DNA of 64,000 bases from Pseudomonas sp. HS6 (GTDB taxonomy: Bacteria > Pseudomonadota > Gammaproteobacteria > Pseudomonadales > Pseudomonadaceae): contig NZ_CP067412.1 in NCBI RefSeq assembly GCF_023375815.1, positions 5,766,001 to 5,830,000 of the forward strand. Direction: 5' to 3'. The notes under the pieces were generated by a model. That model worked only from the letters and a program-made list of their open reading frames with translations, made no database searches and was not told the DNA's origin. Both the position numbers and the translations under genes were made by a program. Below are positions 1 to 9,246 of this stretch, one piece after another (the stretch's first letter is position 1; each line of letters starts with the position of its first letter).

Positions 1-1038
1 GATGAACTGCTGGCCGGTCAGCAACGCTTGCAGGCCGTGCTCGACAGCATCGATGACGGTTTGCTGATGATCGACCGCCAGGGGCATCTGGAGCATTTGA
101 ACCCGGTGGCCCAGCGGCAACTGGGCTGGGACAGCGACCGTTTTGGCGAAGGTCTGGGCACTGCGCTACAGCGTCCGGAACTGGATGCGCAACTGCAACT
201 GGTGTTGCGCGGCGGTACCCTTGAGCGTGCCCCGGAAGACTTGAGCATCGAAGTCGATGGCGAGTCGCGACTGCTGACCTACAGCCTGACCCCGGTCAGC
301 CACACCCAGGGGCACATCCTCGGTGCGGTAATGGTGTTGCACGACGTCACCGAACAGCGTGCCTTCGAACGGGTGCGCAGCGAATTCGTATTGCGCGCCT
401 CCCACGAATTGCGCACACCGGTGACCGGTATGCACATGGCGTTCGGACTGTTTCGCGAGCGGGCGAAGTTTCCGGCGGAGTCACGGGAGTCTGACCTGCT
501 CGACACCGTCAATGAAGAGATGCAGCGCTTGATGCAGCTGATCAACGATCTGCTGAATTTTTCGCGTTATCAGAGCGGCTTGCAGAAGCTCGCACTGGCT
601 CCGTGTTCTATCGAGGATTTGCTGGCCCAGGCGCAATCGCGTTTTGCCGACTCGGCAGCGCAGAAGGGCGTTGCGTTGAATATCGAGGTGCAAGGCCCGC
701 TACCGCGTTTGCAGGCCGATCAGGCTCAGCTGGATCGCGTTCTGGACAATCTCATCGATAACGCCTTGCGCCATACGGCTCGCGAAGGGCTGATCCGTTT
801 GCAGGCGCGCCGGCATGGCGAGCGGGTGATCATTAGCGTCGAGGACAATGGCGAAGGTATTGCTTATGGGCAGCAAGGGCGGATCTTCGAACCGTTCGTA
901 CAGGTCGGACGCAAGAAGGGCGGAGCCGGGCTCGGTCTGGCGCTGTGTAAGGAAATCGTCCAGTTGCACGGCGGGCGGATGGGCGTGTATTCGCGGCCGG
1001 GGCAGGGCACGCAGTTCTACATGGCGCTGGCGGTCTAG
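1..1038 (+). CDS. kinB: Sensor histidine kinase KinB, C-terminal part (5' end outside window)
   Basis: The frame is open from base 1, so the N-terminal membrane part lies outside the window. About 345 residues are present: a PAS-like segment (GLLMIDRQGHLEHLNP), a HisKA domain with the phospho-acceptor motif SHELRTP (His codon near 402), then a HATPase domain with N box (DNLIDNALRHT), G1 (DNGEGI) and G2 (GAGLGLAL). It autophosphorylates and, in known KinB, passes phosphate to AlgB or removes it, controlling alginate and virulence genes. The name rests on kinase architecture plus the neighbouring ampDh2, GGDEF and dsbA genes, which follow kinB in P. aeruginosa. It converges on the EAL gene with a 4-base overlap. 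Confidence 0.8.
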   Translation, partial: DELLAGQQRLQAVLDSIDDGLLMIDRQGHLEHLNPVAQRQLGWDSDRFGEGLGTALQRPELDAQLQLVLRGGTLERAPEDLSIEVDGESRLLTYSLTPVSHTQGHILGAVMVLHDVTEQRAFERVRSEFVLRASHELRTPVTGMHMAFGLFRERAKFPAESRESDLLDTVNEEMQRLMQLINDLLNFSRYQSGLQKLALAPCSIEDLLAQAQSRFADSAAQKGVALNIEVQGPLPRLQADQAQLDRVLDNLIDNALRHTAREGLIRLQARRHGERVIISVEDNGEGIAYGQQGRIFEPFVQVGRKKGGAGLGLALCKEIVQLHGGRMGVYSRPGQGTQFYMALAV

Positions 1039-2651
1039 GCCTCGTCGTCCATCCGGCGGCCGGCGAGCCGCCGTCCTCGAGTGATGAGCTCGATGAATTG
1101 CACAGCGCTTAACGCGTGAGCGAACAGCCAGCCCTGACCGAACTTCACGCCTTCGCTGCTGAGCAGCGCCGCCTGGGATTCATACTCGATGCCTTCAGCG
1201 ATCACTTTCAGATCCAGTGCCTGAGCCATGTGAATGATGTGCGGCGCCACACCGCTGCTGGCCGCGTCATGGCCGAGCGCATCGATGAACGCCTTGTCGA
1301 TTTTCAGGCAATCCACCGGCAGGGTTTGCAGGTAGGCGAGGCTGCAATAACCGGTACCGAAATCGTCGATCAACACTTGATGGCCGACATCGCGCAGCGC
1401 TTGCAGGTTTTCCCGGGCCACCACCACATCGATCAGGCCGCGCTCGGTCACCTCAAACGCAATCTGCCGCGCCGCCACCCGATGCAGGGTCAGCAGCCGC
1501 GCCATGACCTGGCCGATACGCGGCACCATTACGTCGCATGCCGCCAGGTTCACCGAGATGTACAGCTGCGGATTGGCCCGGAGTAACTGGCCAAGTTGTT
1601 CCAGCAGCCGCTGGAGGACGAAGTCGGTCATCTGGCGGATCTGCCCGGTGTTCTCGGCCATCGGGATAAACAGGTCGGGACTGGTCAGCGTACCGTCCGG
1701 CCGGCGCCAGCGCAGCAGGGCTTCGGCACCGACGCAATTGCGGCTGTCGAGGTCGAAGATCGGCTGATATAGCACCTGCAATTCGCCGCGACGGATCGCT
1801 CCGTGCAGTTCGGCATCCAGTGATTGATGTTGACGCACCAGCCAGAACACCGCGAGCCCGACCAGCACGCCCAGCAGCAGACAGACCGGCACCATCCACC
1901 ACCAAAGCTCGGGGATGTGCATGCCGGTGCGCGGGGTAATCAGTACCAACTGGTATTCCGGGTTGTCGGTGGGCATGCGATAGATCAGATGGCTCTGGGT
2001 GACTTGCAGAGCGTCCAGACTCTTCGGAGGCCATGGCTCGGTGGGCGGCCATGTCTGTGGCACGCCGAGCACCGGAATCGCCCGGCTGCCATGGTCCAGT
2101 ACCACCAGCAGGCTGCTGCCGGGAGACAGGTCGACCATGTCGGTCAGATGTCCGCGTGAGGTGGCCACGCGAAAGTTGCCGCGCCCGAGCATCAGCGCCG
2201 CGCGGTTTTCATCGGGCTCAGTGGTGGTGTTCAGCCAATAACTGTAGGTCGGGCCCTTGATGTCGGGAGGGCGGGCACCTGACAGGCCTTCCTGGCGCGG
2301 ACGGTTGGAGCAGATCCGCGAGGCGTCCATGTAGGCCGCTTCATAAACGAAGCGGTAGTTGAAGGTCACTTGCTGCAGCGTGGCGATCATCTCGTCGTCG
2401 CAGCTTCGCAGAGGCTGGGCCTCGAGGTCGTCAAGGCTTTCACGCAATTGGCCGAACAACTGCTCCAGACGGGCGAGGAAGCGTTCGCCCTGAGCGTTCA
2501 TTTCCTGGCTCTCGCTTTGTTCGACCTGATGCATGGCGACGAACAATCCGCCCGTGATCAGCAGACCCGCACTGAGGACAGCCGCCAGCATCGCCAGAAA
2601 CCAGGGGCGATAAAACCAGCTACGCAGCGTCTCTCGGGTAGCAACCATCAT
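1035..2651 (-). CDS. CSS-motif/EAL cyclic-di-GMP phosphodiesterase
   Basis: Predicted inner-membrane c-di-GMP phosphodiesterase. An N-terminal membrane helix is followed by a periplasmic CSS-motif sensor region with two cysteines (LRSCDDE and RICSN), a second helix (WWWMVPVCLLLGVLVGLAVFWLV) and a cytoplasmic EAL domain. Catalytic signatures look intact: EALLRW, the Asn of VNLAA, VTERGL, DDFGTGY, KIDK and AEGIE, so it is probably active. An in-frame TTG at 2672 allows a longer protein; ATG at 2651 (or 2648) looks more natural. CSS-type enzymes of E. coli are controlled by the redox state of these cysteines through Dsb proteins, and dsbA lies about 4 kb away. Confidence 0.85.
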   Translation of the reverse strand: MMVATRETLRSWFYRPWFLAMLAAVLSAGLLITGGLFVAMHQVEQSESQEMNAQGERFLARLEQLFGQLRESLDDLEAQPLRSCDDEMIATLQQVTFNYRFVYEAAYMDASRICSNRPRQEGLSGARPPDIKGPTYSYWLNTTTEPDENRAALMLGRGNFRVATSRGHLTDMVDLSPGSSLLVVLDHGSRAIPVLGVPQTWPPTEPWPPKSLDALQVTQSHLIYRMPTDNPEYQLVLITPRTGMHIPELWWWMVPVCLLLGVLVGLAVFWLVRQHQSLDAELHGAIRRGELQVLYQPIFDLDSRNCVGAEALLRWRRPDGTLTSPDLFIPMAENTGQIRQMTDFVLQRLLEQLGQLLRANPQLYISVNLAACDVMVPRIGQVMARLLTLHRVAARQIAFEVTERGLIDVVVARENLQALRDVGHQVLIDDFGTGYCSLAYLQTLPVDCLKIDKAFIDALGHDAASSGVAPHIIHMAQALDLKVIAEGIEYESQAALLSSEGVKFGQGWLFAHALSAVQFIELITRGRRLAGRRMDDEA

Positions 2652-2723
2652 GGATATCCGAAGAGTTACCAATGAGTTATAGCTGCTGATTGCACTTTCG
2701 CCCTGACCGTCGGGCGGGCGTCA

Positions 2724-3503
2724 TTATTTTGTCTGGTTCAATACCAGCAGCAACGCTGCCGTTTGCGCATCCGGGGTGCCGTCGAAGCGGGAAGGGCGGA
2801 AGTGCATCTGGAAGGCTGCGAGTACATGGCGGGTCGCCACGTCTAGCTCGCCGTTCTGCGGCGTGGCGTAGCCCAGGCGTGCCAGTTGCGCCTGGAACCA
2901 GCTGATGCTCGGTAACTCGACGTCGAACCGCATTTGCTGGCGGGCTACGGCTTGTTCATCGGGCCACAAGCCAAGACCTTCGGCGGCCAGACGCTTCCAC
3001 GGGAACAACGGGCCCGGATCAAGCTTGCGCAACGGTGCGATGTCGCTGTGACCGATGATGTGGTCCGGGCTGATGCCGTTGCGTTTGCTGATGTCTTTGA
3101 GCAACACGATCAGCGACTGCACCTGGGCTTCACTGTATGGATACCAAATGCGTCCGGTCGGTGTGTCCTTGAAGCCTGGGTTGACGATTTCGATGCCGAT
3201 CGAGCTTGAGTTGAGCCAGGTACGACCCTGCCATTCGCTTTCGCCGGCATGCCAGGCGCGCAGATTTTCGTCCATCAGTTTGTAGATCGTGCCGTTTTTG
3301 TCGTCGCCGATCAGGTAGTGGCTGCTGACTTCACCGTGGGTCAGCAGTTGCAGCGAACGCTCGAGGGAGGCGGAGGTGTAATGCACGATCACGAACTGCG
3401 CGCGGCTGTCGTGATTGGCAGAAGGGTGGCTGGTGTCGTAGCGCGGGCCGCTGGCACAGCCGGCCAGAACGAGCAGCGACGCGATGAGAGAAAGGAATTT
3501 CAT
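2724..3503 (-). CDS. ampDh2: N-acetylmuramoyl-L-alanine amidase lipoprotein (AmpDh2-like)
   Basis: Zinc amidase that cleaves between MurNAc and the stem peptide in the periplasm, feeding peptidoglycan recycling and beta-lactamase control. The 259-residue product starts with a lipoprotein signal ending LVLAGC (Cys16) followed by Ala-Ser, which fits outer-membrane sorting. The amidase_2 domain shows VIVHYT, SSHYLI, GIEIVNPG and GHSDIAPLRKLDPG, holding the zinc histidines and Asp. The C-terminal 70 residues are a peptidoglycan-binding type 1 repeat (WFQAQLARLGY, ATRHVLAAFQMHFRP). The position beside kinB matches ampDh2 of P. aeruginosa. Confidence 0.9.
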   Translation of the reverse strand: MKFLSLIASLLVLAGCASGPRYDTSHPSANHDSRAQFVIVHYTSASLERSLQLLTHGEVSSHYLIGDDKNGTIYKLMDENLRAWHAGESEWQGRTWLNSSSIGIEIVNPGFKDTPTGRIWYPYSEAQVQSLIVLLKDISKRNGISPDHIIGHSDIAPLRKLDPGPLFPWKRLAAEGLGLWPDEQAVARQQMRFDVELPSISWFQAQLARLGYATPQNGELDVATRHVLAAFQMHFRPSRFDGTPDAQTAALLLVLNQTK

Positions 3504-3598
3504 GGCAGTACACGCAAGTCAATAATGCAACAGTGTAACGTACTGACTTGCGTGCCGATGGCAAAAGGGCTGATTTAAATGAAATGGAACAATTGTCT

Positions 3599-5701
3599 TC
3601 AGCCCAGCTCCACCCGGTTGCGACCTGCGTTTTTTGCACGATACAGCGCCTGATCGGCTCTTTTGAGCACCAGATCGCTGTGTTCTCCCGGCCTGAACGC
3701 CGCCAGCCCCATGGATATGGTGATCGTGACCCGCTCACCCTTGAAGTGGAACGGGCAGGCTTCGATGGCGGCGCGCAGGGTTTCCAGCAGTTTGGCGCCG
3801 ACGGCCGGCGGGGTTGCCGGCAGCAGCAGGACAAACTCCTCACCACCGAAGCGGGCAATGAAATCGCTGCCGCGCAGGCGTTTGCGCAAGACCGTGGCGA
3901 TGATCTTCAACACCTTGTCGCCGGCCAGATGCCCGTAGTTGTCGTTGATTCGTTTGAAGTGATCGAGGTCGAGCATCGCCAGGCTCAGGGTGTTGCCGTG
4001 TTGCTGCCATTGGACGATTTCGTGGTCGAGTCGCTCGCTCCAGGCTGCACGGTTGGGCAGACCGGTGAGTGGATCGATCAGGGCTTTCTGGCGCTGCTCT
4101 TCGAGGTGTTCGCGGTAACCAAGGGCTTCCTGTTCCATGTGCGCTACGCGCTCGGCCAGGCTTTTCAAGCGTCCGGCCACTTCCTGCTCACGGGCGTCAC
4201 GCTGTTTCTGGTGCTGATCCATCGTGCCGAGCAGGCCTTCAAGATGGTTTTCCAGTACCTGCTTGAGGTCGTTCAGATCCGCCGCTTCCTGCACGCTGTT
4301 CTGCAGGCCATCGACCTGCTCACGGATCTGCGTATCCATCGCTCGCGCCGCAGAGCTGTTGTCGGCGTGACCTTCGCTGGCGGCCTGCAAGTTGCTCTGG
4401 AACGCTTCGAGGCGTTCGTTTAGTTGCTGCAGATAGGCTTCGAACTCGTGCTGGCCGCTGTCGGTAATGGCCAGCATCAAGGTCGCCAGATCGTCGAGGA
4501 TCGGTAGCAATTCGTACCAGTTGAGGCCATTTTTCAGCCGATCACGCATGGCCTCGGCTTGCGGGCGATGGCGTTCCGGCAAGGTCAGATCGTCCAGCAG
4601 GCCGATCAGCGTATCTTCGATGTGTTTGGCCACCGAGCTGTAAGACGGCTCGGGTGAATCTGGCAAAGCATACAAAATGTCCTGCTCGGATTGCTCCGGA
4701 TCGATGGCCGCCAGTGCCTGCGCGATAGGCTCGGGCAAGGGCAGGCTGTCGAGGATGACCGGAGGCGGGTTGTCGCCGAGGTGGATCAGTTCGTCGGGGT
4801 TGATGGTCGCCGGAGCGGACGGCGCGAAGACCGGAGGCAGCGCGAAGGCTTGCGGCTCGGGTTCTGGCTCGGCGGGTTTCGGTTCGCTGGGAGCGGTGAC
4901 GACTTCTGTAATGATCCGGGCAGGCTCGAAGGCAGCCACTTCCGACTCTGCAACGTACGTTGATATTGGTGCTGGTGCTGGTGCTGGTGCTTGCGGTGGC
5001 GCGGCCAAGGGCACGGCGACCGGTGCTTCGCTGACGGTGGCAACGGCTGCCGGTTCGGCGATTGCGACAGGCGCTTCTGGCATTGGCGCGCTTTCAGGCG
5101 CGGCGGGCGGTTGTTCTGGATGAGCTGCCGGAGTGATCACGGCAGGCTGAGCCACAGGGGCAGACGTTTCCTCGTTGTCGCGGCTGCCGAACAGGCGCTG
5201 CAACAATCCCGGACGTCCCGGTTCCGCCGGCGTCTCCAGTTGGCTCAGGGCCTTGCCCTGCAAGCCGCTGAGTTCGCTGAGCAGCAGCGGCATCTCCCGT
5301 GCCTGACTCACCCGGCCATCCAATTGCTTGGCGAATTTCTTCAGTGGCTGGGCGACTTCCCGGGGCAGGGGCAGCGATTGCAACTGAGCGACCAACGAGT
5401 TCAGAGCGGTGCTGACCTGATCGATCCGGGTTTCACGTCGCTGCTCGGAGTCGAGCACGGCTTTTTCAAGGCGCGGCAACAGGGCGGCGAGGCCGGCATC
5501 CATGTCGTCGGTGCGCACCACGTCGCGCATTTCTTTCATGCATTGATCGACCACGCGGTCGGTACCTTCCGCCGCCAGGGTGCTGCGGACCAGGCCGCGA
5601 CGCAGCAGGTCGAGCCGGGCGTCCCATCGACGCTCGAGCTTTTCCTGTTGTTCGATGCTTTTGAGGTATTTCTCTTTCCAGCGCTGGGCTTCGTCGCTCA
5701 T
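3599..5701 (-). CDS. dgcH: GGDEF diguanylate cyclase (DgcH-type)
   Basis: Predicted c-di-GMP synthase of 700 residues with no evident membrane helix. The N-terminal 180 residues are helical and charged, followed by a Pro/Ala-rich linker (about 180-330), a second helical region and a C-terminal GGDEF domain (about 540-700). The active site reads RFGGEEF, and an inhibitory-site RxxD (RGSD) sits exactly five residues before it, so both activity and product feedback are expected. The start overlaps the stop of the upstream EEP gene by four bases (ATGA), so the two are translationally coupled. The symbol follows the P. aeruginosa neighbourhood and is less certain than the function. Confidence 0.85.
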   Translation of the reverse strand: MSDEAQRWKEKYLKSIEQQEKLERRWDARLDLLRRGLVRSTLAAEGTDRVVDQCMKEMRDVVRTDDMDAGLAALLPRLEKAVLDSEQRRETRIDQVSTALNSLVAQLQSLPLPREVAQPLKKFAKQLDGRVSQAREMPLLLSELSGLQGKALSQLETPAEPGRPGLLQRLFGSRDNEETSAPVAQPAVITPAAHPEQPPAAPESAPMPEAPVAIAEPAAVATVSEAPVAVPLAAPPQAPAPAPAPISTYVAESEVAAFEPARIITEVVTAPSEPKPAEPEPEPQAFALPPVFAPSAPATINPDELIHLGDNPPPVILDSLPLPEPIAQALAAIDPEQSEQDILYALPDSPEPSYSSVAKHIEDTLIGLLDDLTLPERHRPQAEAMRDRLKNGLNWYELLPILDDLATLMLAITDSGQHEFEAYLQQLNERLEAFQSNLQAASEGHADNSSAARAMDTQIREQVDGLQNSVQEAADLNDLKQVLENHLEGLLGTMDQHQKQRDAREQEVAGRLKSLAERVAHMEQEALGYREHLEEQRQKALIDPLTGLPNRAAWSERLDHEIVQWQQHGNTLSLAMLDLDHFKRINDNYGHLAGDKVLKIIATVLRKRLRGSDFIARFGGEEFVLLLPATPPAVGAKLLETLRAAIEACPFHFKGERVTITISMGLAAFRPGEHSDLVLKRADQALYRAKNAGRNRVELG

Positions 5702-6576
5702 TCAGGCGTTCCGCGAGGGGCAGGACTCAACGCGGGCAATGCATCGGCCGTAAGCGAACCCGGCAGACGAATCTCTACCGCGACCGGCAGGTGATCGGAA
5801 ATTGGTTGGGCCAGCACTTCGACCTTTTCCAGGGTCAGGGTCGGGCTGAGCAGAATATGGTCCAGGCAGCGCTGTGGGCGCCAACTGGGGAATGTCGCTT
5901 CGAGTTGTGGGGCCAGCAGGCCGAGGTCGCGCAAGGGCGAGTGTTGCAGCAGGTCGCTGGCGTGGGTATTCATGTCGCCCATCAGGACCTGATGCTTGTA
6001 ACCGCCGATCAACTCGCGAATGTAGGCCAGTTGCATCGTGCGTACCCGGGCGCCGAGCGCCAGGTGCATCATCACCACCACCAGTGCATCGGGACCTTCG
6101 CCGAAACGCACCAGAATCGCCCCGCGACCTTTCGGCCCCGGCAGCGGATGGTCTTCGATCGCCCACGGGCGCAGACGACTGAGCACGCCGTTACTGTGCT
6201 GGGCCAGTCGGCCGAGGTTGCGATTGAGTTGTTGATACCAGTAGGGGAAGGCGCCGAGATGGGCCAGGTGTTCGACCTGATTGACGTAGCCTGAACGCAG
6301 GCTGCCGCCATCGACTTCCTGCAGGGCGACCAGATCGAAGTCGCCGAGCAGATTGCCGATCTTTTGCAGATTGCCTGAGCGCCCGGTGTGCGGCAGCAAA
6401 TGCTGCCAGCTGCGGGTCAGGTAGTGCCGATAACGCTCGGTGCTGATGCCGACCTGGATATTGAAGCTGAGCAAGCGCAAACGGCTGTCTGCGGGCAGGC
6501 CCGTGGATTCCAGGTGATGCTCGTTGACCTGCGGATCGTGCAGGCCAACGAGACGTTCGGTTCCCCAGCGGCGCAT
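5698..6576 (-). CDS. Endonuclease/exonuclease/phosphatase (EEP) family hydrolase
   Basis: 292-residue metal-dependent phosphodiesterase fold. Family signatures occur in order: LSFNIQVG (metal/Asn), LQEVD (metal Glu), MMHLALG, MGDMNTH (catalytic Asp-Asn) and SDHLPV (Asp-His at the C terminus). No signal peptide is seen, so it is probably cytoplasmic. The substrate (nucleic acid, phospholipid or nucleotide) cannot be told from sequence. It sits between dsbA and the GGDEF gene, 14 bases after dsbA, and overlaps the cyclase start by four bases, so the three may share a transcript. Confidence 0.85.
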   Translation of the reverse strand: MRRWGTERLVGLHDPQVNEHHLESTGLPADSRLRLLSFNIQVGISTERYRHYLTRSWQHLLPHTGRSGNLQKIGNLLGDFDLVALQEVDGGSLRSGYVNQVEHLAHLGAFPYWYQQLNRNLGRLAQHSNGVLSRLRPWAIEDHPLPGPKGRGAILVRFGEGPDALVVVMMHLALGARVRTMQLAYIRELIGGYKHQVLMGDMNTHASDLLQHSPLRDLGLLAPQLEATFPSWRPQRCLDHILLSPTLTLEKVEVLAQPISDHLPVAVEIRLPGSLTADALPALSPAPRGTPE

Positions 6577-6590
6577 GGCGATTGCCGCGC

Positions 6591-7232
6591 TTAGTTGGCG
6601 GCTGCCTTGTTGGTCGCTCGCTCTTTGGCAACCAGTTGGTCAGCCAGTTTCAGCGCTTCTTCGGCGCCGCCGGCGGAGCCGATGTCGAAGCGGTACTTGC
6701 CGTTGACGATCATGGTTGGAACGCCGGAGATTTCATATTTCTTGGCCAGTTCGCGAGCCTTGATGATCTGGCCCTTGATGGCGAAGGAATCGAAGGTGGC
6801 CAGGAACTTGTCTTTGTCTACGCCTTGGGTGGCGAGGAAGTCGGCCATGTCGTTCTTGTCGGTCAGCTTCTTGTGTTCTTTCTGGATCGCGTTGAAGACG
6901 GCAGCGTGAACGCTGTGCTCGACGCCCATGGCTTCCAGGGTCAGGAACATCTGACCGTGAGCGTCCCACGGACCGCCAAACATGGCAGGGATGCGCACGA
7001 AGTTGACGTCGGAAGGCAGTTTTTCAACCCATGGATTGATCACGGGTTCGAAGGCGTAGCAGTGCGGGCAGCCGTACCAGAACAGCTCCACCACTTCGAT
7101 CTTGCCAGGCACGGCAACCGGCACCGGATTGCTCAGTTCGACGTACGGGGCAGCAGGTGCTTCGGCGGCCTGGGCGGTCACGCCGAACAGGCTGGCAGCG
7201 ACGAGGGCGGCGCTGATGATCAGATTACGCAT
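6591..7232 (-). CDS. dsbA: Thiol:disulfide interchange protein DsbA
   Basis: Periplasmic oxidase that introduces disulfides into secreted proteins and is re-oxidised by DsbB. The 213-residue precursor has a signal peptide ending near AQAAEA, a thioredoxin-like fold with active site GCPHC (CPHC) and the cis-proline loop SGVPT. Length and sequence are typical of Pseudomonas DsbA. The gene follows the cytochrome c4/c5 genes after a terminator and precedes the EEP hydrolase by 14 bases. The nearby c-type cytochromes and CSS-motif EAL protein are plausible clients or dependants. Confidence 0.95.
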   Translation of the reverse strand: MRNLIISAALVAASLFGVTAQAAEAPAAPYVELSNPVPVAVPGKIEVVELFWYGCPHCYAFEPVINPWVEKLPSDVNFVRIPAMFGGPWDAHGQMFLTLEAMGVEHSVHAAVFNAIQKEHKKLTDKNDMADFLATQGVDKDKFLATFDSFAIKGQIIKARELAKKYEISGVPTMIVNGKYRFDIGSAGGAEEALKLADQLVAKERATNKAAAN

Positions 7233-7325
7233 GCTTTACTCCTGGACAATTTTGGTCGCCTCGCGCGAGCTGTTTTCAGACAGATCCTGGCGGGCATGAG
7301 TTCTGTAGTGTAACGGCAGCGGCCA

Positions 7326-7355
7326 CAAAAAAGGGCGGCCAAAGCCACCCTTTTT
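7326..7355 (-). terminator. Rho-independent terminator after cytochrome c4
   Basis: On the minus strand a 10-bp stem (AAAGGGTGGC pairing with GCCGCCCTTT, one mismatch) is followed by a U-rich tail. It lies downstream of the cytochrome c4 stop and upstream of dsbA, separating the two units. It could work in both directions. Confidence 0.75.
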
Positions 7356-7443
7356 ATACTTCATGCACCGGATTAATCGAGCGTTAACGTGGCGGGAGTT
7401 GACCGTCGTTCGCAACGCTCGATAGACCATCGCCGGTCTGGCC

Positions 7444-8061
7444 TTAGTGCAGGCCCTGGATGTAGCTGGAGACCGCGGCGATATCTTCATCGCTGAGCTT
7501 GCGAGCGATGGTGCGCATGGTCATGGCATCGCCGTCGTTGCTACGGCCGACTGCTGGATCTTCCTTGCGGAAGTCGGTCAGTTGCTTGGCGATGTACTGA
7601 GCGTGTTGGCCACCCAGGTGCGGGAAGCCGGCGGCTGCGTTACCGGCGCCGTTCGGCGAATGGCAACCGGTGCAGGCTGGCAGGCCTTTTTCCAGGTTGC
7701 CGCCACGGAACAGGGCTTCACCGCGAGCGACGATCTTCGGATCGGCGGCGCCGACGCTACCTTTCTGGCTGGCGAAGTAGGCAGCGATGTCGGACAGGTC
7801 CTGATCGCTCAGGTTGGTCAGCAGTCCGGTCATTTCCAGAACGGTGCGCTTGCCCGATTTGATGTCGTGCAACTGCTTGGTCAGGTAGCGTTCGCCCTGT
7901 CCGGCCAGTTTTGGAAAGTTTGGCGCCATGCTGTTGCCATCCGGGCCATGGCAGGCCCCGCAAACGGCGGCTTTCGCCTGGCCTGCGGCGGCATCACCGG
8001 CAGCATGGGCGAAGCCTGAGATTCCCACGGTCAACAGCAGACTCACGATCAATTTGTTCAT
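7444..8061 (-). CDS. cc4: Dihaem cytochrome c4
   Basis: Periplasmic electron carrier that passes electrons to terminal oxidases. The 205-residue precursor has a signal peptide ending AHA and two homologous cytochrome c domains with haem sites CGACH (N-terminal half) and CTGCH (C-terminal half), each followed by methionine ligand regions (TGLLTNLSDQD, DAMTMRTIA). This two-domain layout and length are those of cytochrome c4. It is 32 bases downstream of the c5-like gene in the same direction, probably an operon of two soluble cytochromes. Confidence 0.95.
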   Translation of the reverse strand: MNKLIVSLLLTVGISGFAHAAGDAAAGQAKAAVCGACHGPDGNSMAPNFPKLAGQGERYLTKQLHDIKSGKRTVLEMTGLLTNLSDQDLSDIAAYFASQKGSVGAADPKIVARGEALFRGGNLEKGLPACTGCHSPNGAGNAAAGFPHLGGQHAQYIAKQLTDFRKEDPAVGRSNDGDAMTMRTIARKLSDEDIAAVSSYIQGLH

Positions 8062-8093
8062 CAGCTAATCCAACTACGGCTAAGGGTTAAGAG

Positions 8094-8399
8094 TTATGGA
8101 CCGGGTTTACTTCCGCTCATCCAAAGGATGATGGCCTGGTAATCCTCGGCACTGCAGTCCATGCACAAACCACGCGGCGGCATCGCCTTGAAACCCTGGG
8201 TCACGTGTTGCACCAGCGTCTCCATACCTTTCGCCAACCTCGGCGTCCAAGCTTCCTGATCGCCTCTTTTGGGCGCCATGGGTAGTTGGCCGGAATGACA
8301 GGCACCACAAACACGGTTGTACACTGCTTCCGGATCCTGTGTAGCCTGTGCGCTGTAAAGCGGCATCAAGACTCCGGCAGCCAGCAGCCATTTCGTCAT
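8094..8399 (-). CDS. Monohaem cytochrome c5-family protein
   Basis: 101-residue exported cytochrome: signal peptide ending SAQAT, haem site VCGACH, methionine-ligand region FKAMPPRG, and a conserved cysteine pair in GLCMDCSAEDY, the extra disulfide typical of cytochrome c5. It likely shuttles electrons in the periplasm with the cytochrome c4 encoded just downstream. The upstream side is divergent from engB. Confidence 0.9.
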   Translation of the reverse strand: MTKWLLAAGVLMPLYSAQATQDPEAVYNRVCGACHSGQLPMAPKRGDQEAWTPRLAKGMETLVQHVTQGFKAMPPRGLCMDCSAEDYQAIILWMSGSKPGP

Positions 8400-8590
8400 A
8401 AAACGACCTTTTCAGGGTTGAGAGCGTTCTGCGTTCTAATGCGCAATCAAGGTCTGTCGCTCTCGTGAACTTCATCCTTCGCTGGGACAAAGCACACACA
8501 AAATCTGCGGCATTATATACTGGCGTCACTGAAACGGAAGCGACACCGCGTTCCGCGCCCAATCCCGGCGCCGCCCACATCGGAAATCCC

Positions 8591-9235
8591 ATGCAACTCA
8601 AGAATCCCATCCTCGGCCTGTGCCAACAGTCCACGTTCATGCTCAGTGCCGCCAAAGTCGATCAGTGCCCCGACGACGAAGGCTTCGAAGTGGCGTTCGC
8701 CGGTCGTTCCAACGCCGGTAAATCCAGCGCGCTGAACACCCTGACTCACGCCAGCCTGGCGCGCACCTCGAAAACCCCGGGTCGCACACAGCTGTTGAAC
8801 TTCTTCAAGCTAGACGATGAACGGCGTCTGGTCGACCTGCCGGGCTACGGTTATGCAAAAGTACCGATCCCGCTCAAGCAACACTGGCAGCGTCACCTCG
8901 AGGCTTACCTCGGTGGTCGCGAGAGTTTGAAGGGTCTGATTCTGATGATGGACATCCGTCATCCAATGACCGACTTCGACCTGCTGATGCTCGACTGGGC
9001 CGTTGCGGCCGGCATGCCGATGCACATTCTGCTGACCAAAGCGGACAAGCTGACCTACGGCGCAGCCAAGAACACGCTGCTCAAGGTGCAGTCGGAAATT
9101 CGCAAGGGGTGGGGTGACCTGGTGACGATCCAGCTGTTCTCCGCACCAAAACGCATGGGCCTGGAAGACGCCTACACTGTGTTGGCGGGCTGGATGGAAC
9201 TGGCAGACAAAGGCGCGGAAGTAGCTGCTGAATAA
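8591..9235 (+). CDS. engB: Ribosome biogenesis GTPase EngB (YihA/YsxC)
   Basis: Essential GTP-binding protein acting in large ribosomal subunit assembly. With the ATG at 8591 the product is 214 residues, normal for the family. An open frame extends upstream to 8465, but those residues show no conservation I recognise. G motifs: GRSNAGKSS (G1), DLPGYGYA (G3), TKADKL (G4) and SAPKRMG (G5). The gene is divergent from the cytochrome genes. It is followed by an inverted-repeat element and an sRNA locus before polA, the usual engB-polA neighbourhood. Confidence 0.93.
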   Translation: MQLKNPILGLCQQSTFMLSAAKVDQCPDDEGFEVAFAGRSNAGKSSALNTLTHASLARTSKTPGRTQLLNFFKLDDERRLVDLPGYGYAKVPIPLKQHWQRHLEAYLGGRESLKGLILMMDIRHPMTDFDLLMLDWAVAAGMPMHILLTKADKLTYGAAKNTLLKVQSEIRKGWGDLVTIQLFSAPKRMGLEDAYTVLAGWMELADKGAEVAAE

Positions 9236-9246
9236 TCAGGATATGG

